In this document: one piece after another, positions 22,598 to 33,949 of the stretch
Layout of the letters: each line of letters opens with the position of its first letter
How positions within the stretch are numbered: position 1 is the stretch's first letter
DNA from: Ignelater luminosus
Lineage: Eukaryota > Arthropoda > Insecta > Coleoptera > Elateridae
NCBI GenBank assembly: GCA_011009095.1
Contig: VTPC01000639.1
Span: 62,001-126,000, forward strand
Direction of reading: 5' to 3'
Length of the DNA: 64,000 nucleotides
Translations under genes and position numbers: made by a program
The notes under the pieces: model-generated
What the model saw: the letters and a program-made list of their open reading frames with translations, nothing else
What the model was told of the DNA's origin: nothing
Databases searched by the model: none

Positions 22598-22865
22598 TAT
22601 CACACACAGCACATCAAGTCTTGCAGGTCTGTCCATGTCGCGCGTCTGCATTACCGATAGCAGTTTTCGTGGCACGTGATCCAGTTGGTGTTTTCATTTT
22701 CTCTTCTGGTCGTTTTTTCAAAGAAGGTATAAAACGGTTTTCTAATACTGTAAGTAATCTACTAGAATTTTGATTATTGTCTTCGGTTGTGTTGTTTGGA
22801 TTATACTGTTGCACAGTTGAGGTTAGCATGTCATTATTTTTAGAATTCGCTACTACAAAAAGGCC

Positions 22866-23826
22866 TTGAGTTTAAAAGAAATCAAAGAGGTACTCGAGGA
22901 TGACTTCTATTATGATAACTTAGAAATCTCAAATAACATCGATATTGTAATAATTCTACGGGACGTAGATGAGCTTAGTGAGGAGTTTGACGATGACGTT
23001 AGACTCAACGATGTTCCTTCAGTGGATGAGGTAGTTAAAAGATTAGAAATTCACGCCATTATCAAGGAATCCAACATATCAACAAACGTTGCAAGCACCT
23101 CAAAGAAAAGTACTATGAAAAGGAAATTTTGTGAAAATTAGCCATTGTGGGAGAAACAAAAATCAAGTTACTCAAAGTTTGAGAATTCTGAGACGGAGTA
23201 TAAAACAGGCAGCGAAGATATTATAAAAAAGTACGGAAACCATACTGAATTATTTCAAGAAATTCTCAAGAGCGATGTTTGTGAGCGTATTGTGAAAAAA
23301 ACTGTTCGTTATTCAGCCAGCAAAATTGAATCTAGTTCCATTTTTTCTACGGATGAATTGAACTCATTCTTAGGCATATTGTTACTTTCTGGTTATATAG
23401 CTCTTCCATTAGAACGAATGTACTGGAGCAATGATGATGACTTAGGATGCCCTGTGATTAAAGCTACAATGAATCAAAACAGATGTCTGAAAATAAAAAG
23501 TTTTTCTGGACTTTCAGGCAAGACAATTCTTGGGCAAACAAAAATAAAGACGACAGGGACTTTAATAACCAAAATTCGTGCCCATTTTCAAAAGTTTGGG
23601 TTATTGATAAAAATTTAGCAGTAGATGAAATGATGATTCGTTATTTCGATCGGAATAACCTCAAGCAGTTTATAAGAGAAAATTGTGGGCACTCTAGCTA
23701 CTGTTATAATTTTAATTTATGTACAGGCCGCGATCAAGTAAATGAAATGAAGGAACTAACTTCAGGCTCACGTGTGGTGTTGAGTATGTTAGAATGCGTT
23801 AGTTTTTTTTCAATGACCTATTTATG
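22866..23826 (+). pseudogene. piggyBac transposase, 5' part
   Basis: An acidic N-terminal region (DDFYYDNLEISNN, EEFDDD) runs to a TAG at 23139-23141. The same frame then resumes with PLWEKQKSSYSKF and the LFQEILKSDVCERI...DELNSFLGILLLSGY block (about 23250-23400), the conserved N-terminal piece of the DDE_Tnp_1_7 domain, followed by ERMYWSNDDDLG. Frameshifts near 23500-23590 lead to LAVDEMMIRYFDRNNLKQFI (about 23617-23676), which contains the first catalytic Asp, and GHSSYCYNFNLCTGRD. It ends in RVVLSMLECVSFF just before the LINE. No ATG is evident in this frame near 22866; the true start may lie upstream or be lost. The copy is dead through a stop, frameshifts and the insertion. Confidence 0.75.
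23812..23826 (+). repeat. Target site duplication of Jockey LINE, left copy
   Basis: AATGACCTATTTATG, identical over 15 bases to 25891-25905. It defines the left border of the LINE insertion at 23827. Confidence 0.9.
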
Positions 23827-25890
23827 TAAGAAATATACAGCAGGCAGCTTGGGAAAATACTCCTACACTTAGAAAAAGAACTGCAGGAAATAGCTACCCA
23901 AAAGAAATTAGACAAATAATAACCGAGAAAAGAAAACAAAGACGAAGGTGGCAACAAACAAGATCACCCCAAGATAAAACAAAGTTAAATAATCTTAGTC
24001 AACAACTGAAAAGAGAAATAAAACTGCTAAAAATGACACTATTAACACATATCTGAAAGAACTTACCAACGATGGTTGTACAGACTATTCTCTTTGGAAA
24101 GCAACAAAGAGATTAAAAAGACCGATCCTGCAAATCCCGCCACTAAGAATGGGAAATGGAAAGTGGGCACGGAGTAATCAACAAAAAGCAGAATTGTTTG
24201 GAAATCTTCTAGAAAAAATCTTTCAAGACAGCAAAGAATTAGCAAAACAATTAACAACAGAGAATTTAATACAAGAGAAAGAAAGTATACGACTCACCTC
24301 TCCAAAAGAAATAATCAATGAAATTAAAAATAATATCAATCCAAAAAAATCTCCAGGGTTCGATTTAATAACTGGGGAAATACTCAGAAATCTGCCTAAG
24401 AAAGCCATAGTAAAATTAACAAACTTAATAAATGCATCCTTCAGACTGCGATATGTGCCAAGTTTGTGGAAAATCGCGGAAGTGATTATGATACCAAAAC
24501 CTGGCAAGCAACCACACGAAGTGACATCATACAGGCCTATTTCCTTATCACCAGTAATTTCAAAATTATTTGAAAAATTGCTACTCAAAAGGTTGAAACC
24601 TGTTATTGAGAGACAAAAATTAATACCAACACATCAATGTGGATTCAGAAACAAGCATTCCACGATTGACCAAATCCACAGAATAACAAGTATTATGGAG
24701 AAGAGCCTCGAAGAAAAAAAAGTTTGTTCTACAGTCTTTTTGGATGTGGCCCAGGCATTTGACAAAGTTTGGCACAAAGGGCTAATACACAAGTTAAACT
24801 CATATTTCCCAGAACAGTACGTAGAAATATTACATTCATATATATCCGATAGATTCTTCAGAATAAAGCAGGAAGATGCCTATTCTGAACTGAAAGAAAT
24901 TCAAGCGGGAGTGCCACAAGGAAGTGTCCTAGGTCCGGTTCCATACCTGCTATATACTTGTGACATTCCACAACCAGAAAATAACACAATAGCCACATTT
25001 GCGGATGACACTGCTATAATGGCAATTGGAAATAGTAATGAAGAATCAACCGAAAAACTACAAACCGATATTCAAGAAATACAGAAATGGACAAAAACAT
25101 GAAAAATCAAGCTGAATGAAAGTAAGTCAGTACATGTAGATTTTACAAACAAAAAAATAGAACCAATACCAGTAAACATTAATGGTCAACAAATACCCTA
25201 CTCAAACCAAGCTAAGTATCTGGGCATGACCCTAGACGCAAACCTACGATGGAAGCCTCATGTCAAAAAGACAAAAGAAGAGGTAAACCTAAAATACAGA
25301 AAAATGTACTGGCTGATTGGTAGGAATTCCATTCTGTCTCTGCATAATAAAATTTTGTTATACAAACAAATACTTAGACCAGTTTGGACTTACGGAATTC
25401 AGATCTGGGGCTGTACCAAACAAAGTAATAAAACAATTATACAACGAGTTCAAAATAAAGTATTGAGAAGTATGGTGAATGCACCTTGGTACTCTAGAAA
25501 CAGTGACCTCCATCGAGACCTGGAAATGGAGACTGTGGATGAAATTATCACAAGATTTGCCAGACAACATGAAGAAAGACTTCATCAGCACGTGAATGTT
25601 GAAGCCATCCAGCTCCTTGACAACACGCGACTAGTGAGAAGGCTCAAAAGACTTAAACCTTTTGAGCTAATTTGAATTAGTGTTAGAGTCAGTGAAAAGC
25701 ACAGAATGGTGCGGTAGTGTACACGTCAGGTGTAGTGTACTTAGTTAAAAGACAGCTGAACATTAAGGACACTGATGAGTATACCTGAATTTAAGTTTTT
25801 TCAAATAGTAAGCTAGGTTAGAATAAAATTGCTCATTGGTCATAATTGACCAGATTGTAATACTAAGACAATAAAAAAAAAAATAAAAAA
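23827..25890 (+). mobile_element. 5'-truncated Jockey-clade LINE inserted in piggyBac
   Basis: A 2064-base insertion flanked by perfect 15-bp direct repeats (23812-23826 and 25891-25905). It ends in an A-rich tail (ATAAAAAAAAAAATAAAAAA, 25871-25890), the hallmark of target-primed reverse transcription. The coding part begins within the region between endonuclease and reverse transcriptase, so the 5' end is lost. After the coding region (to 25675) there is a short 3' untranslated part. The reading frame is far better preserved than that of the host piggyBac, so this is one of the youngest elements in the window. Confidence 0.9.
23842..25675 (+). pseudogene. Jockey-type reverse transcriptase, nearly intact frame
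   Basis: The N-terminal remnant (AAWENTPTLRKRTAG..., basic RRRWQQTRSPQDK) runs to a one-base frameshift near 24030. The frame of 24149 then runs without a break to 25102. Blocks: KSPGFDLITGEILRNLP (about 24347), YRPISLSPVISKLFEKLL (24529), HQCGFRNKHSTIDQ (24633), VFLDVAQAFDKVWHKGL (24737; first catalytic Asp), AGVPQGSVLGPVPYLLYTCD (24905-24964) and ATFADDTAIMA (24992; intact FADD). A TGA at 25100-25102 replaces an expected Trp, and the same frame then continues through YSNQAKYLGMTLDANLRWKP (25199-25258) and LRPVWTYGIQIWG (25375) to a stop at 25673-25675. Hence there is only one nonsense change and one frameshift. In life it would reverse transcribe its own RNA at nicked chromosomal DNA. No endonuclease remains. 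Confidence 0.85.
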
Positions 25891-25905
25891 AATGACCTAT
25901 TTATG
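25891..25905 (+). repeat. Target site duplication of Jockey LINE, right copy
   Basis: AATGACCTATTTATG, the exact copy of 23812-23826, directly after the A-rich tail. Confidence 0.9.
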
Positions 25906-26630
25906 AGTCTAGATCTCTTGATTCACCTAGCGAACAAACCGTTTCGTGGAACAGGTACGATCAGGGAAAATAGATTGCATAAGTGTCCCTTGGAGGATTC
26001 ACAAATCTTGAAAAAAGTCAAAACGGGACTTTTCTGACTATAGGTACAATACAAACGCAGAAATCTGTCTTGTTAGGTGGAATGACAATAGATGTGTCAA
26101 CGTAGTCACTAATTATGATGCCATATCATCATTGGCCACTGTGCATAAGTACTGTAGAAAGAAAAAGAAGAAGATTCCTGTATCGCAACCAGCAGCAATA
26201 AAATCCTACAATAAATCAATGGGAGGCGTTGACCAGCATGACCGGTTAGTCGGTAAATATCAGACAAATATATGCGGTAAGAAGTGGTACTGGCCATTTT
26301 TTGTAGGGTTGCTGGATATGGCTGTTGTAGATTCTTGAATACTCTACAGGCATATACGACACATGGACGATTCGCACTATCGCTAGTTGAATTACGAAGA
26401 AGTATTGGCTTAACACTTCAAAAAAGAAGGGTCAAGTCTAAACGTACACAGGGTCCAAGTGCTCCCACCCCTGGCATTTGTTATGATCAGAAGATTCCAT
26501 ATTATTTTGCTAAAAGGGACAAACAACGTAGACGCCAGCTGGAGGGATGCCGAAGTGCACCGCATACTTATTGTGTGACATGTAACGTAACCTTCTGTGT
26601 TGAACGTTTCTCCACTTACCATAATCACTA
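25891..26630 (+). pseudogene. piggyBac transposase, 3' part
   Basis: It continues the transposase after the LINE. LDLLIHLANKPFRGTGTIRE (25909-25968) and NRLHKCPLEDS follow the region that should hold the second catalytic Asp. Next come VRWNDNRCVNVV (about 26073), YCRKKKKKIPVSQPAAIKSY (26150-26209), MGGVDQHDRLVGKYQ (26220; third catalytic Asp in GGVD) and KKWYWPFFVGLLDMAV. After a frameshift there is a Cys-rich end, RRRQLEGCRSAPHTYCVTCN (26529-26588) plus VTFCVERF. The C-terminal zinc-binding module with C-x(n)-C-x2-C-x4-C spacing is characteristic of piggyBac proteins and helps bind the ends. At least two frameshifts are present. Sequence between about 25990 and 26070 is poorly conserved. Confidence 0.75.
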
Positions 26631-26809
26631 GTATGTTCTTTTTTTCCAAATAACATAGTACATTCTTTTGTTCTACTTGTAAGATTTATTTTGGTTAATA
26701 TATTTATTTGAAATACTTTTTTGATTGTTATAGGAACAAGACAGTTGTGTTAGACGCATAGAAAAGAATGGAAGCCAAACGATTCGTAAGGGAGACCTAG
26801 AAAAATCAG

Positions 26810-26843
26810 CCCCTATCCGCCTAGCGTCGTCATATGACAACAA
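26810..26843 (-). repeat. Right inverted repeat of the piggyBac-like element
   Basis: CCCCTATCCGCC followed by TAGCGTCGTCATATGACAAC pairs in inverted orientation with 22564-22597. A palindromic core, GTCGTCATATGACAAC, lies inside. Confidence 0.4.
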
Positions 26844-29198
26844 GTTTTACCAGCCAAGTGAAAAGTTGAAAAAATTAAATTTCGCCAAAATTAGTGTTTT
26901 TGAATCTTTTAAAGGCACTAGCTCTGTTTATTTTGCCAATTAAAGAAAAAAAAACCAATTTGGGTTGATAATAAGAAAGAAACAGATAAAAGCACACAAA
27001 AAGTAACAAGAAAGTGCGTCGAAATTAGTCGAAATAAATTCACTCAGATTATTTTTTCAAAAAGAATTTTTGTGAATTTAGGAACTGTGTACGGGCTTTT
27101 TCCGAACCATAAGAGCAATAAAGCATTTCATGCTATATTATCTACCACATCAAAACATACATATAATAATACCTCACTGCCTTAATAATGAAAAATACTA
27201 TTATTTTTTTAATTTTTTAGTTGCAAATTTAAATAAAAGATAAGTATGCATTAAAATGCACTGTTGTCCTGTTTGGTCTTATATTTTTCTAGAAATTTTG
27301 GTTCGTGTTTACGAAATTCACGTAACCGTGAAGCAACAAGTACTTGTACAAGACTGCATCCATTTATAAAATTAAAAAGGGAAGTCATGAAAAGTGCACG
27401 AGACATTTCGTACGTAACACCTCTCAACAATTTTAACTCAAACAAAGTGCAAATATAACACTTACCGTGTGAATTTTCACTGAAACATAAATTTAGACCG
27501 TGGAATACTCAAATTTACATTATTATAAACGCACTTTAAACGTGTGAGATGCTAATAGTTTAGTGTTTTATATTATTAGAAATGGGTTTATTAACTACGT
27601 TGCATTATTTTAAATTGGTACGTAAATTATGTAAATACATAATAAGTTAAGTTTGTTATTAAGAAGTTCCTACGTAATTGATCTTAACTAATATTTATAT
27701 TCAGATTTACTATAAAAATTAGAATATTGAAACAAAAATTTCTTTAGGCTATGCAGATTTAGCATCTCTGGAGGCTTTATCAAGGAGGCTGCATTGATTA
27801 CGAGATGTCCGTTTTTTATTGTAAAATACAGAAGATTGAAAACGATATCGTAAATGAAAGGCTCTCTTACGCAGAATGTATGTGCCCAAAAATGCTCTTA
27901 TTCTGTAATCTGTATCAAGCGACAAGAAGCTTAATTTCAAGAAAATAAATCTACAGAATGGTCATAAGGTCCTCTCATGATTTCTTGGTATGGTGGCCAA
28001 TTATCTATCAATAACTTTTTTAAAAACTCTGATTATTATAATGAAAGTGGAAGCAGTGAAAATTTATAAATATCTGGTAGTACGGAAGTGAGTACTCATG
28101 AATCTTTGGCTTAACAAAACACATTCACTTTAAGAGAAACATGCAGTTGCTTGATTTTTCTTATTGTTATTGTTTCATAAAAAAGGAAACGTTATTTCTA
28201 GCCAACATGCTTTAGAAAATTTTGACATTCACAGGTTTTACGGAAAAAATTGAACTTACTACTCGTGGATCAACAAGTCCCGAAACCAACTTAGGTGCTT
28301 TGCTTCTGTTTATGTTATGTACATTTAATAAAAGCAATTCTTTAGTACCATGGTTTTGTCAAGACTTATCTTAAAAGTGACTCTGGAATGCTGCAGCCTT
28401 TTTACTGGTTTAGTTTTGTAAGAAAAGCTGAATGATATCATAACCTATGAATGCTGATACTCTGTTTAGCAGAGAGGCTAAAAATCTTGCTTATCTTCAA
28501 TTAGCATCTATTTTTATCATATCGTGATGTACCACCAACAGACTCATTAATCATTACTAATTATAATTAAACTGCAGAAAAATTCTAAACTGAATTAAAA
28601 AAAGTTCTTAAAACACATAACTTCGTTTCTGTAAGCAACACGAGAAAAACGCGAATGACTAAAGTGGAGAAACATCGGTCTATCTCTCAATAATGTCAAG
28701 GAGATTTGTTAGTTTGGGGCAAACAATTTATAGCAACAGTCAACTGGATAGATTACGAGCAGTTTATCTCACAAGGCATAAATGCTTATATGAAAAGTGA
28801 CGAAAAATCATCCTTAATATTAAGAGGTGCCAGCCTGGTAGCTAACTTTCAATCAACTTACACTGGATGAGTTCACCAACCGCAAATAGTTACCTCTAGA
28901 GCTTACCATGTTGAAAAAAAAACATTCTTGTTTAATTAAAAACAAGAGAACATTTAAGAAGCAAATTCATAGCATTCAGGTGAATAAAGGAAAATGTATT
29001 ACCATGAAAAAGTTTTATAAAATGGCACCTCATCTTCTCTACAACAGTGGCAATCAGATAAAAAGGTAAAACAACAATAAACTTCTTGGAATAATCTTTT
29101 AATTTTAACCAAAGTTTGCAGATTTAATTTTGATTTATCATTACATAGATTTAGGGCAATTAAATATTCAAAATGTGTAAAGTAAAAGTCAAGTAATA
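26844..29198. other. No gene recognised
   Basis: AT-rich sequence. Two overlapping opposite-strand open frames at 27251-27458 (64 codons each) and a minus-strand frame at 27749-27940 have no family motif. The stretch 28640-28900 is a little more balanced in composition but carries no recognisable domain. Confidence 0.4.
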
Positions 29199-30081
29199 TA
29201 CAGTGTGTCCACATTTCGATGCTCACTATTGGGATCTCGCAAATTGTAAGAGATAGGAAGTCGGTTAAATTAGAAAAGTTTTGGTTATTTTGGAGATCAG
29301 TTTACGTATGCTTTGTTTTTTCAAAAAAGTTCACGGCTTACTAGATATTTGCTGAAAACGAAAGTATCTTACTTTTTTTTAAAGTGAAATATCTCAAGAA
29401 TGAGCACAGATAAAAAAGAATAACAAAAACGGTGTTTTAGAGAATTTACTCCGAAACAAAAAAATTATTTTCGCAATTGTCTTTTGTTTTATTTCAGCGG
29501 TGAAACGTAAATCCAATTGTTTTCTAATGGAACGCCTACTATATTTTCATATTACTGAACTGCAGGCCCTAAGTGCTTTTCAGTGATACATAGTTTGACT
29601 TAGCTATTCTTTTGTTTTACCGAAATATGAAGTGAAAATCATTTTTCATCATAGTGTGCCATGACATCTAACACACAAAAGTCGTGGATTTTCATCATTT
29701 GTTATGCAAAAATTGCTAAAGCAAAATAAGTACGCTTTTATGAGGCATTAGCTGCTTATTTGATGCTATCTGTGAATGTTCAGTAAAGGTTTTGTTTCGT
29801 TTTAGCAATTGTTTCATAACAAATGTAATTTATCTGACAAAAATCAATAATTTTCATATGTTTAAAGCCATGGCACTAAGTGGGAAATGATTTTTATTTT
29901 AAAAAAATAAGATAATATCGTTTTTAGCAAATATCTAGTAAGTCGTGAACTTTTTTGAAAAAACAAAAGCATAAGTAAACTGATCCCCAAAATAGCCAAA
30001 ACTTTTCTAATTTAACCGACTTCGTATCTCTTACAATTTCCGAGATCCCAATAGCGAGCATCGAAATGTAGACATACTGTA
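29199..30081. mobile_element. Fold-back element with about 180-bp terminal inverted repeats
   Basis: Element 29201-30079 (879 bases), flanked by TA on both sides (29199-29200 and 30080-30081). The left end starts CAGTGTGTCCACATTTCGAT; the reverse of the right end starts CAGTATGTCTACATTTCGAT. The match, about 90 per cent or better by eye, continues for about 180 bases (29201-29382 with about 29900-30079). After an extra segment on the left (about 29386-29625) pairing resumes between about 29630-29740 and 29790-29895, so nearly the whole right half is the inverse of the left. It has no coding capacity. CAGT ends and TA targets indicate mobilisation by a Tc1/mariner-type transposase. It is a non-autonomous MITE or fold-back element. 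Confidence 0.8.
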
Positions 30082-31799
30082 TGTATTTACTTTATCAGCT
30101 AACTCTAAGTCAGCAGCTTTTAGGCATGAACAAGGGAGCAAGCTTGAGAATAAATAAACTAGAACGCGTTTTTAAAGAAAATGAGTAGTAAAAATTAATT
30201 AAGTAATTATATTCAAAGAGATGTTCTCACAACCAAGTAAACTCTTCAAGCAAAAAGAATTAAGAACTGGACAAACCAAAAAGGCAATTTTAATAACTTC
30301 CATCTCTTCCGAAGGCATGTTAAACTAAAAACAAGCTTTAAGTTAAGGTTATTGCAAAAAGAATATCAAATAAATTAAATAAAAGCTACAGAAACTCTCC
30401 ATTAGGCTAAGCCAAAACAACTCCAAGACCGACTTACGCATTCCAAAGCAGATAAAAATTAAAGTGCGCAACCCAAATTCTTTCGTCCTGACTAATTGTA
30501 AGTAAATAGAAAGAAAATGCAAATCACATAAGAAAAGCCCTGCCAGTCGATGGAGAAGATCCCATACTCCTTACAATAAATATATGAAGCAAGCAAAAAG
30601 ACATCACATAATAGGATATAACAAGTTTTAAATGGCTCTAAGAGAAAATCTGTAAACAATAAAAATTAGTACAAACAGAATTCTAAACGAACAAAAAAAC
30701 TTTAAATGGTTGAAAACATCAAAATAGAATTTCGCAATGAAATAAACAGAGATGTCGAGAAAATGTAATTTTTAGTCCAAACCATCTGGTAGTTTACAAG
30801 AAATTTATCGCTGCAATAAAAATATAAATAAATAAAGAAAACGTAAAATAAGTTAAATTTCACGAAAAGCTTTTGCTGAATGACAAACATTTAAGTTTTG
30901 TAAGACAAACGTATTATACTGTGCGTCCCAAGTAAGATTTGGTTCACTTAAAATCGAAATAAAAGGGTTTAAAATAACAACAGAAAACTTTTGAATGAAT
31001 AATTATCCGACAAGCGAAAGCTGAAGAATGCAAAGTTAATCTAAATACAACCGAGTATATTCTTAGGAACAAATTCTAATGACACTCATGTAGGGTATTC
31101 ATCTTATTGAGTTAGCTGGTCCTGTTAAAATGTATGTTGCAGAATATTTCAGTTTTATTCCCGTAATTTTGTTTCTTAGGCTAACTTAACATCTTTGATT
31201 TCCTAGAACGATAAATTTAGTCTATTTTTTATAATAACAGATAAAAAACGTAAATTTAGACATTCGAAAATCAATATGTACACGAAAAAGCTGCAGGGTC
31301 CGTTTTTAAGGATTATGCCCTCAATATTTAGATTTTTGGTTTTAACTAACATAATGATTTCTACTTCATTCTATAGGTGTTTTTCCGGATATTTAAAGAG
31401 GTCTAGGCACTCTATGAATTCTTTAAAGCTTGTACTGATGTCAATATTTCTATTTTGCAAAAGAGCGCCTGCTACCAAGAACCTAAAATATCCTTAGTCT
31501 ATTTAGGCGTGTGGGGTGTCTAAACTGGATAATCCTCTCAAGTCAAAATTGTTTCCTTAAAAATCTAATACTGATATGATGTATAAAAAAAACCTTACAA
31601 ATCATGCACGGACATAAATCATTTATTAAAGAAATATTTGTTTTAGGTTCATATACGGTTTAATCCTGTGCAAAATGAACAGTGAAACATGCTGTTAGAA
31701 TACAATCACTGACATCAGTTCAGTTTACAAGATCACCGTCAACATCCTTTTCAAAGATTTCTCCAACTTATAATTTAGTTCATTGCCTTCCTTTTTATT
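30082..31799. other. No gene recognised
   Basis: AT-rich with short random-looking frames (30702-30890 minus, 31276-31497 plus). A Lys-rich stretch near 30240-30600 could be a very old LINE remnant, but I cannot name a motif. Confidence 0.4.
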
Positions 31800-32590
31800 G
31801 TTTTACAGTGCAGGTAGAGTAAAAAGACTTTTTCAACTTTTCCTTGGCTATTTTTACTACCATTCGGCACAACTGTGATGTTACTTGCATTACTCGGTTT
31901 GACAACGCGCTTATGCCGTGTTTTTATTAATCACTAGATTATGCTTTTGCCTTTCGTTTATGAAACTTAAGTAGCACGATTTGGATGATGGTCAGGACAG
32001 GAGCATTTTGATGGTCGCAAGCAGGACGGGTGAAATACAACTTTCTTCGCATTTGTCAACAGAATTTCCAGAAAGTGAAACAACACTTTCGGAAATCGTC
32101 TTTCTCAGATTTTGATGCAATTCTGAGTTTAGAGAAATGTGCTAAAACTTGATTTCGTAACCGTGTAATGTGTTCATGTGACAGAGACTCTAACATCAAG
32201 AAGCTGCCTCTTTATCTTACCCATTTGAAACATGACGGCAGGACTCACAAAATCAAATTAACAAAGCAAAACCTTTACACATGGTCCTGTGTTTTTGTCC
32301 ATTTTTAAAGCACGCAATTTTTTTTTACTCCTGCTGTAGAGTTGAGACAAACAAGTTCTGCAGTACTTTGCCTCTTGTTCTATCAAATTGCCATTTGTCA
32401 GCAGAGCGAGAGGCTTGGTATTGTCAACAATCCCAGTTGACAGTTTGATATTCTCATAACTGTGTACGGTGACGCATGAGACAAAGAGTTTGTGGCGCGC
32501 TACAGGCTTAGTGCATATGGATTTTTTTTAATTTCCTCGTCCAGCAGTTTCTTCAAAGTATCAAACATGGTTTGTGCCAGTGTGCCTTCC
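31800..32590 (-). pseudogene. Unrecognised coding-like relic on the minus strand
   Basis: Composition is less AT-biased than the flanks. The minus strand gives coherent stretches in shifting frames: MFDTLKKLLDEEIKKNPYAL (about 32569-32510), then HKLFVSCVTVHSYENIKLST and KPLALLTNGNLIEQEAKYCR with TCLSQLYSRSKKKLRALK (about 32490-32310). It further down ends in a His/Cys-containing stretch, KCSCPDHHPN (about 32010-31981). A YCRTC motif and regular hydrophobic spacing suggest a decayed protein gene, perhaps a transposon accessory or transposase gene. I do not recognise the family. Stops and frame changes rule out a functional product. Confidence 0.3.
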
Positions 32591-32895
32591 TACCGCCTCT
32601 GGGGTTAGCGAGTGATTTCAAACCTGGTCATTCGCAATAAAAGCATTTTTGTGCGTTTAGAGCTTTGTGCAAGAAGCTATTTTAGAAGGACATTCTTATC
32701 GATAGTATTATTACTACAACCGAGATACCGATACACATTTGACGCCATAACTTACTTAAATTTTGGCAGGCCCGCCTCAAGCTCCGAATGGACAGGGGCG
32801 GAAACGTTACGCAGGCGATCAATCACGGCTTAAACCGTGTTACAAGCTACGGCAAAGGGACAGGGCATGGTTATCCCTCTCCACACAGATCCGTC

Positions 32896-33930
32896 ATGAG
32901 TGACGTAGAAAGCAACGCTGACGTCGATGTCTCGACAAGGGACACAGAAGCCTCTCTTCCTCTCATCATGGAACTTCTTAACAGTATTAAACACATGGAA
33001 AAACACAACAGCCGAAAACAAGACTCGAAAATATGACCTCGCTGCTGCTTCAGCTTAACCAGCACGTAGGCACCATTATAAGCAAACAGCAATCTCTACA
33101 AACCATAAGCGACAAGTTAGACGACCTTCTCATAAGGTCACATCCCGGGGGAAACAAAGGCCCCGCTTATGCAGAGGTTCTCCGGAGACAACCAATCCCC
33201 TCCTCGAAGGGGAAAGACTGAAAGTACAAGGTTGTGATCGAACCTGTAAATACTAACAACAAAATCCAGACTAGCTAAGAGACCAAATTGGCGCTCACTA
33301 AGGCAATCGACCCTTGGCAACGGTCGCTAAAAGTCGACAGGGTAATAAAAGCTAGACACAAGGCCGTCATCATAGAATCCAATGATGCGGAGATTGCCAA
33401 ATTAGTAGGTAGTGAAGAACTAGAAAAGGCAGGTCTGGTTGCGAGACAACAGACTAAACTGAACCCTCGAATGGCAATATGCGAAACCTCAGCAAATCTG
33501 ATCAAGGAAGAATTGAGGAAAGTGTTACTCAGCTCAAAGCTCAGAAAGTGAACATAATTAGACCGAATCAGATCTTAAGGTGATGTTCAAATTTGGTAAG
33601 AAGAACCAGCCTACCGTACATTGGGTAATTGAAACCTCTCCTGCATGCCGAAAGAAGCTCCTTTAAAGAGGCAGGGCTTACGTTGATATGACCAGCCATT
33701 CCGTTAAAGATTACGTAAGAGTCAAACAATGTTTTAAATGCCAGAATTAGGGCCACTTTGCACAGGATTGCAAAAGAGAGGTGGCCTGTGGGACATGCGC
33801 GGGCTCGCATGACCCGAAAGAATGCCAAGTAAAATGTATTAACTGCCAACGTTACAAGCAAGGAGCCCTAAGACACGAAGCAGCCTTAAAGAAGTGTTCC
33901 ATATATTTAAAAAGACTCAATAGTTTGACC
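32896..33930 (+). pseudogene. R1-like gag (ORF1) with zinc knuckles
   Basis: It starts at an ATG near 32896 (MSDVESNADVDVS...), an acidic then Gln/Ser-rich N-terminus typical of LINE nucleic-acid chaperones. The middle part, 33288-33551, reads ALTKAIDPWQRSLKVDRVIK and AVIIESNDAEIAKLV, the RRM-like/coiled region. The end carries CCHC zinc knuckles: CFKCQN-stop-GHFAQDC (about 33733-33774, CX2CX4HX4C with one stop) and CGTCAGSHDPKEC (about 33790-33830), then CINCQRYKQ...HEAALKKC. The protein would coat element RNA. Several frame changes and stops disable it. Confidence 0.65.
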
Positions 33931-33949
33931 GAAAACATAAACTATGACT

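Larger units (their letters stand above)
22564..26843 (+). mobile_element. piggyBac-like DNA transposon interrupted by a Jockey LINE
   Basis: Transposase relics (22866-23826 and 25891-26630) are enclosed by related inverted sequences. GATGTCGTCGTATGGCAACA begins the left one (22564-22597). The right one (26810-26843) starts CCCCTATCCGCC and contains GTCGTCATATGACAAC; the left block in reverse starts CCCCATCCGCC. I read them as inner inverted repeats; the true ends with TTAA targets were not fixed. A LINE (23827-25890) sits inside the transposase gene, so the piggyBac was present first. Without the LINE the element would be about 2.2 kb, the usual size. Confidence 0.65.

Noticed and set aside
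22614-22829. Minus-strand 71-codon frame with polar and basic residues
   Set aside because: It lies in the 5' part of the piggyBac element on the strand opposite the transposase and has no recognisable domain.
27251-27458. Two overlapping 64-codon frames on opposite strands
   Set aside because: No family motif on either strand; opposite frames of equal length arise where stop-free codons mirror each other.
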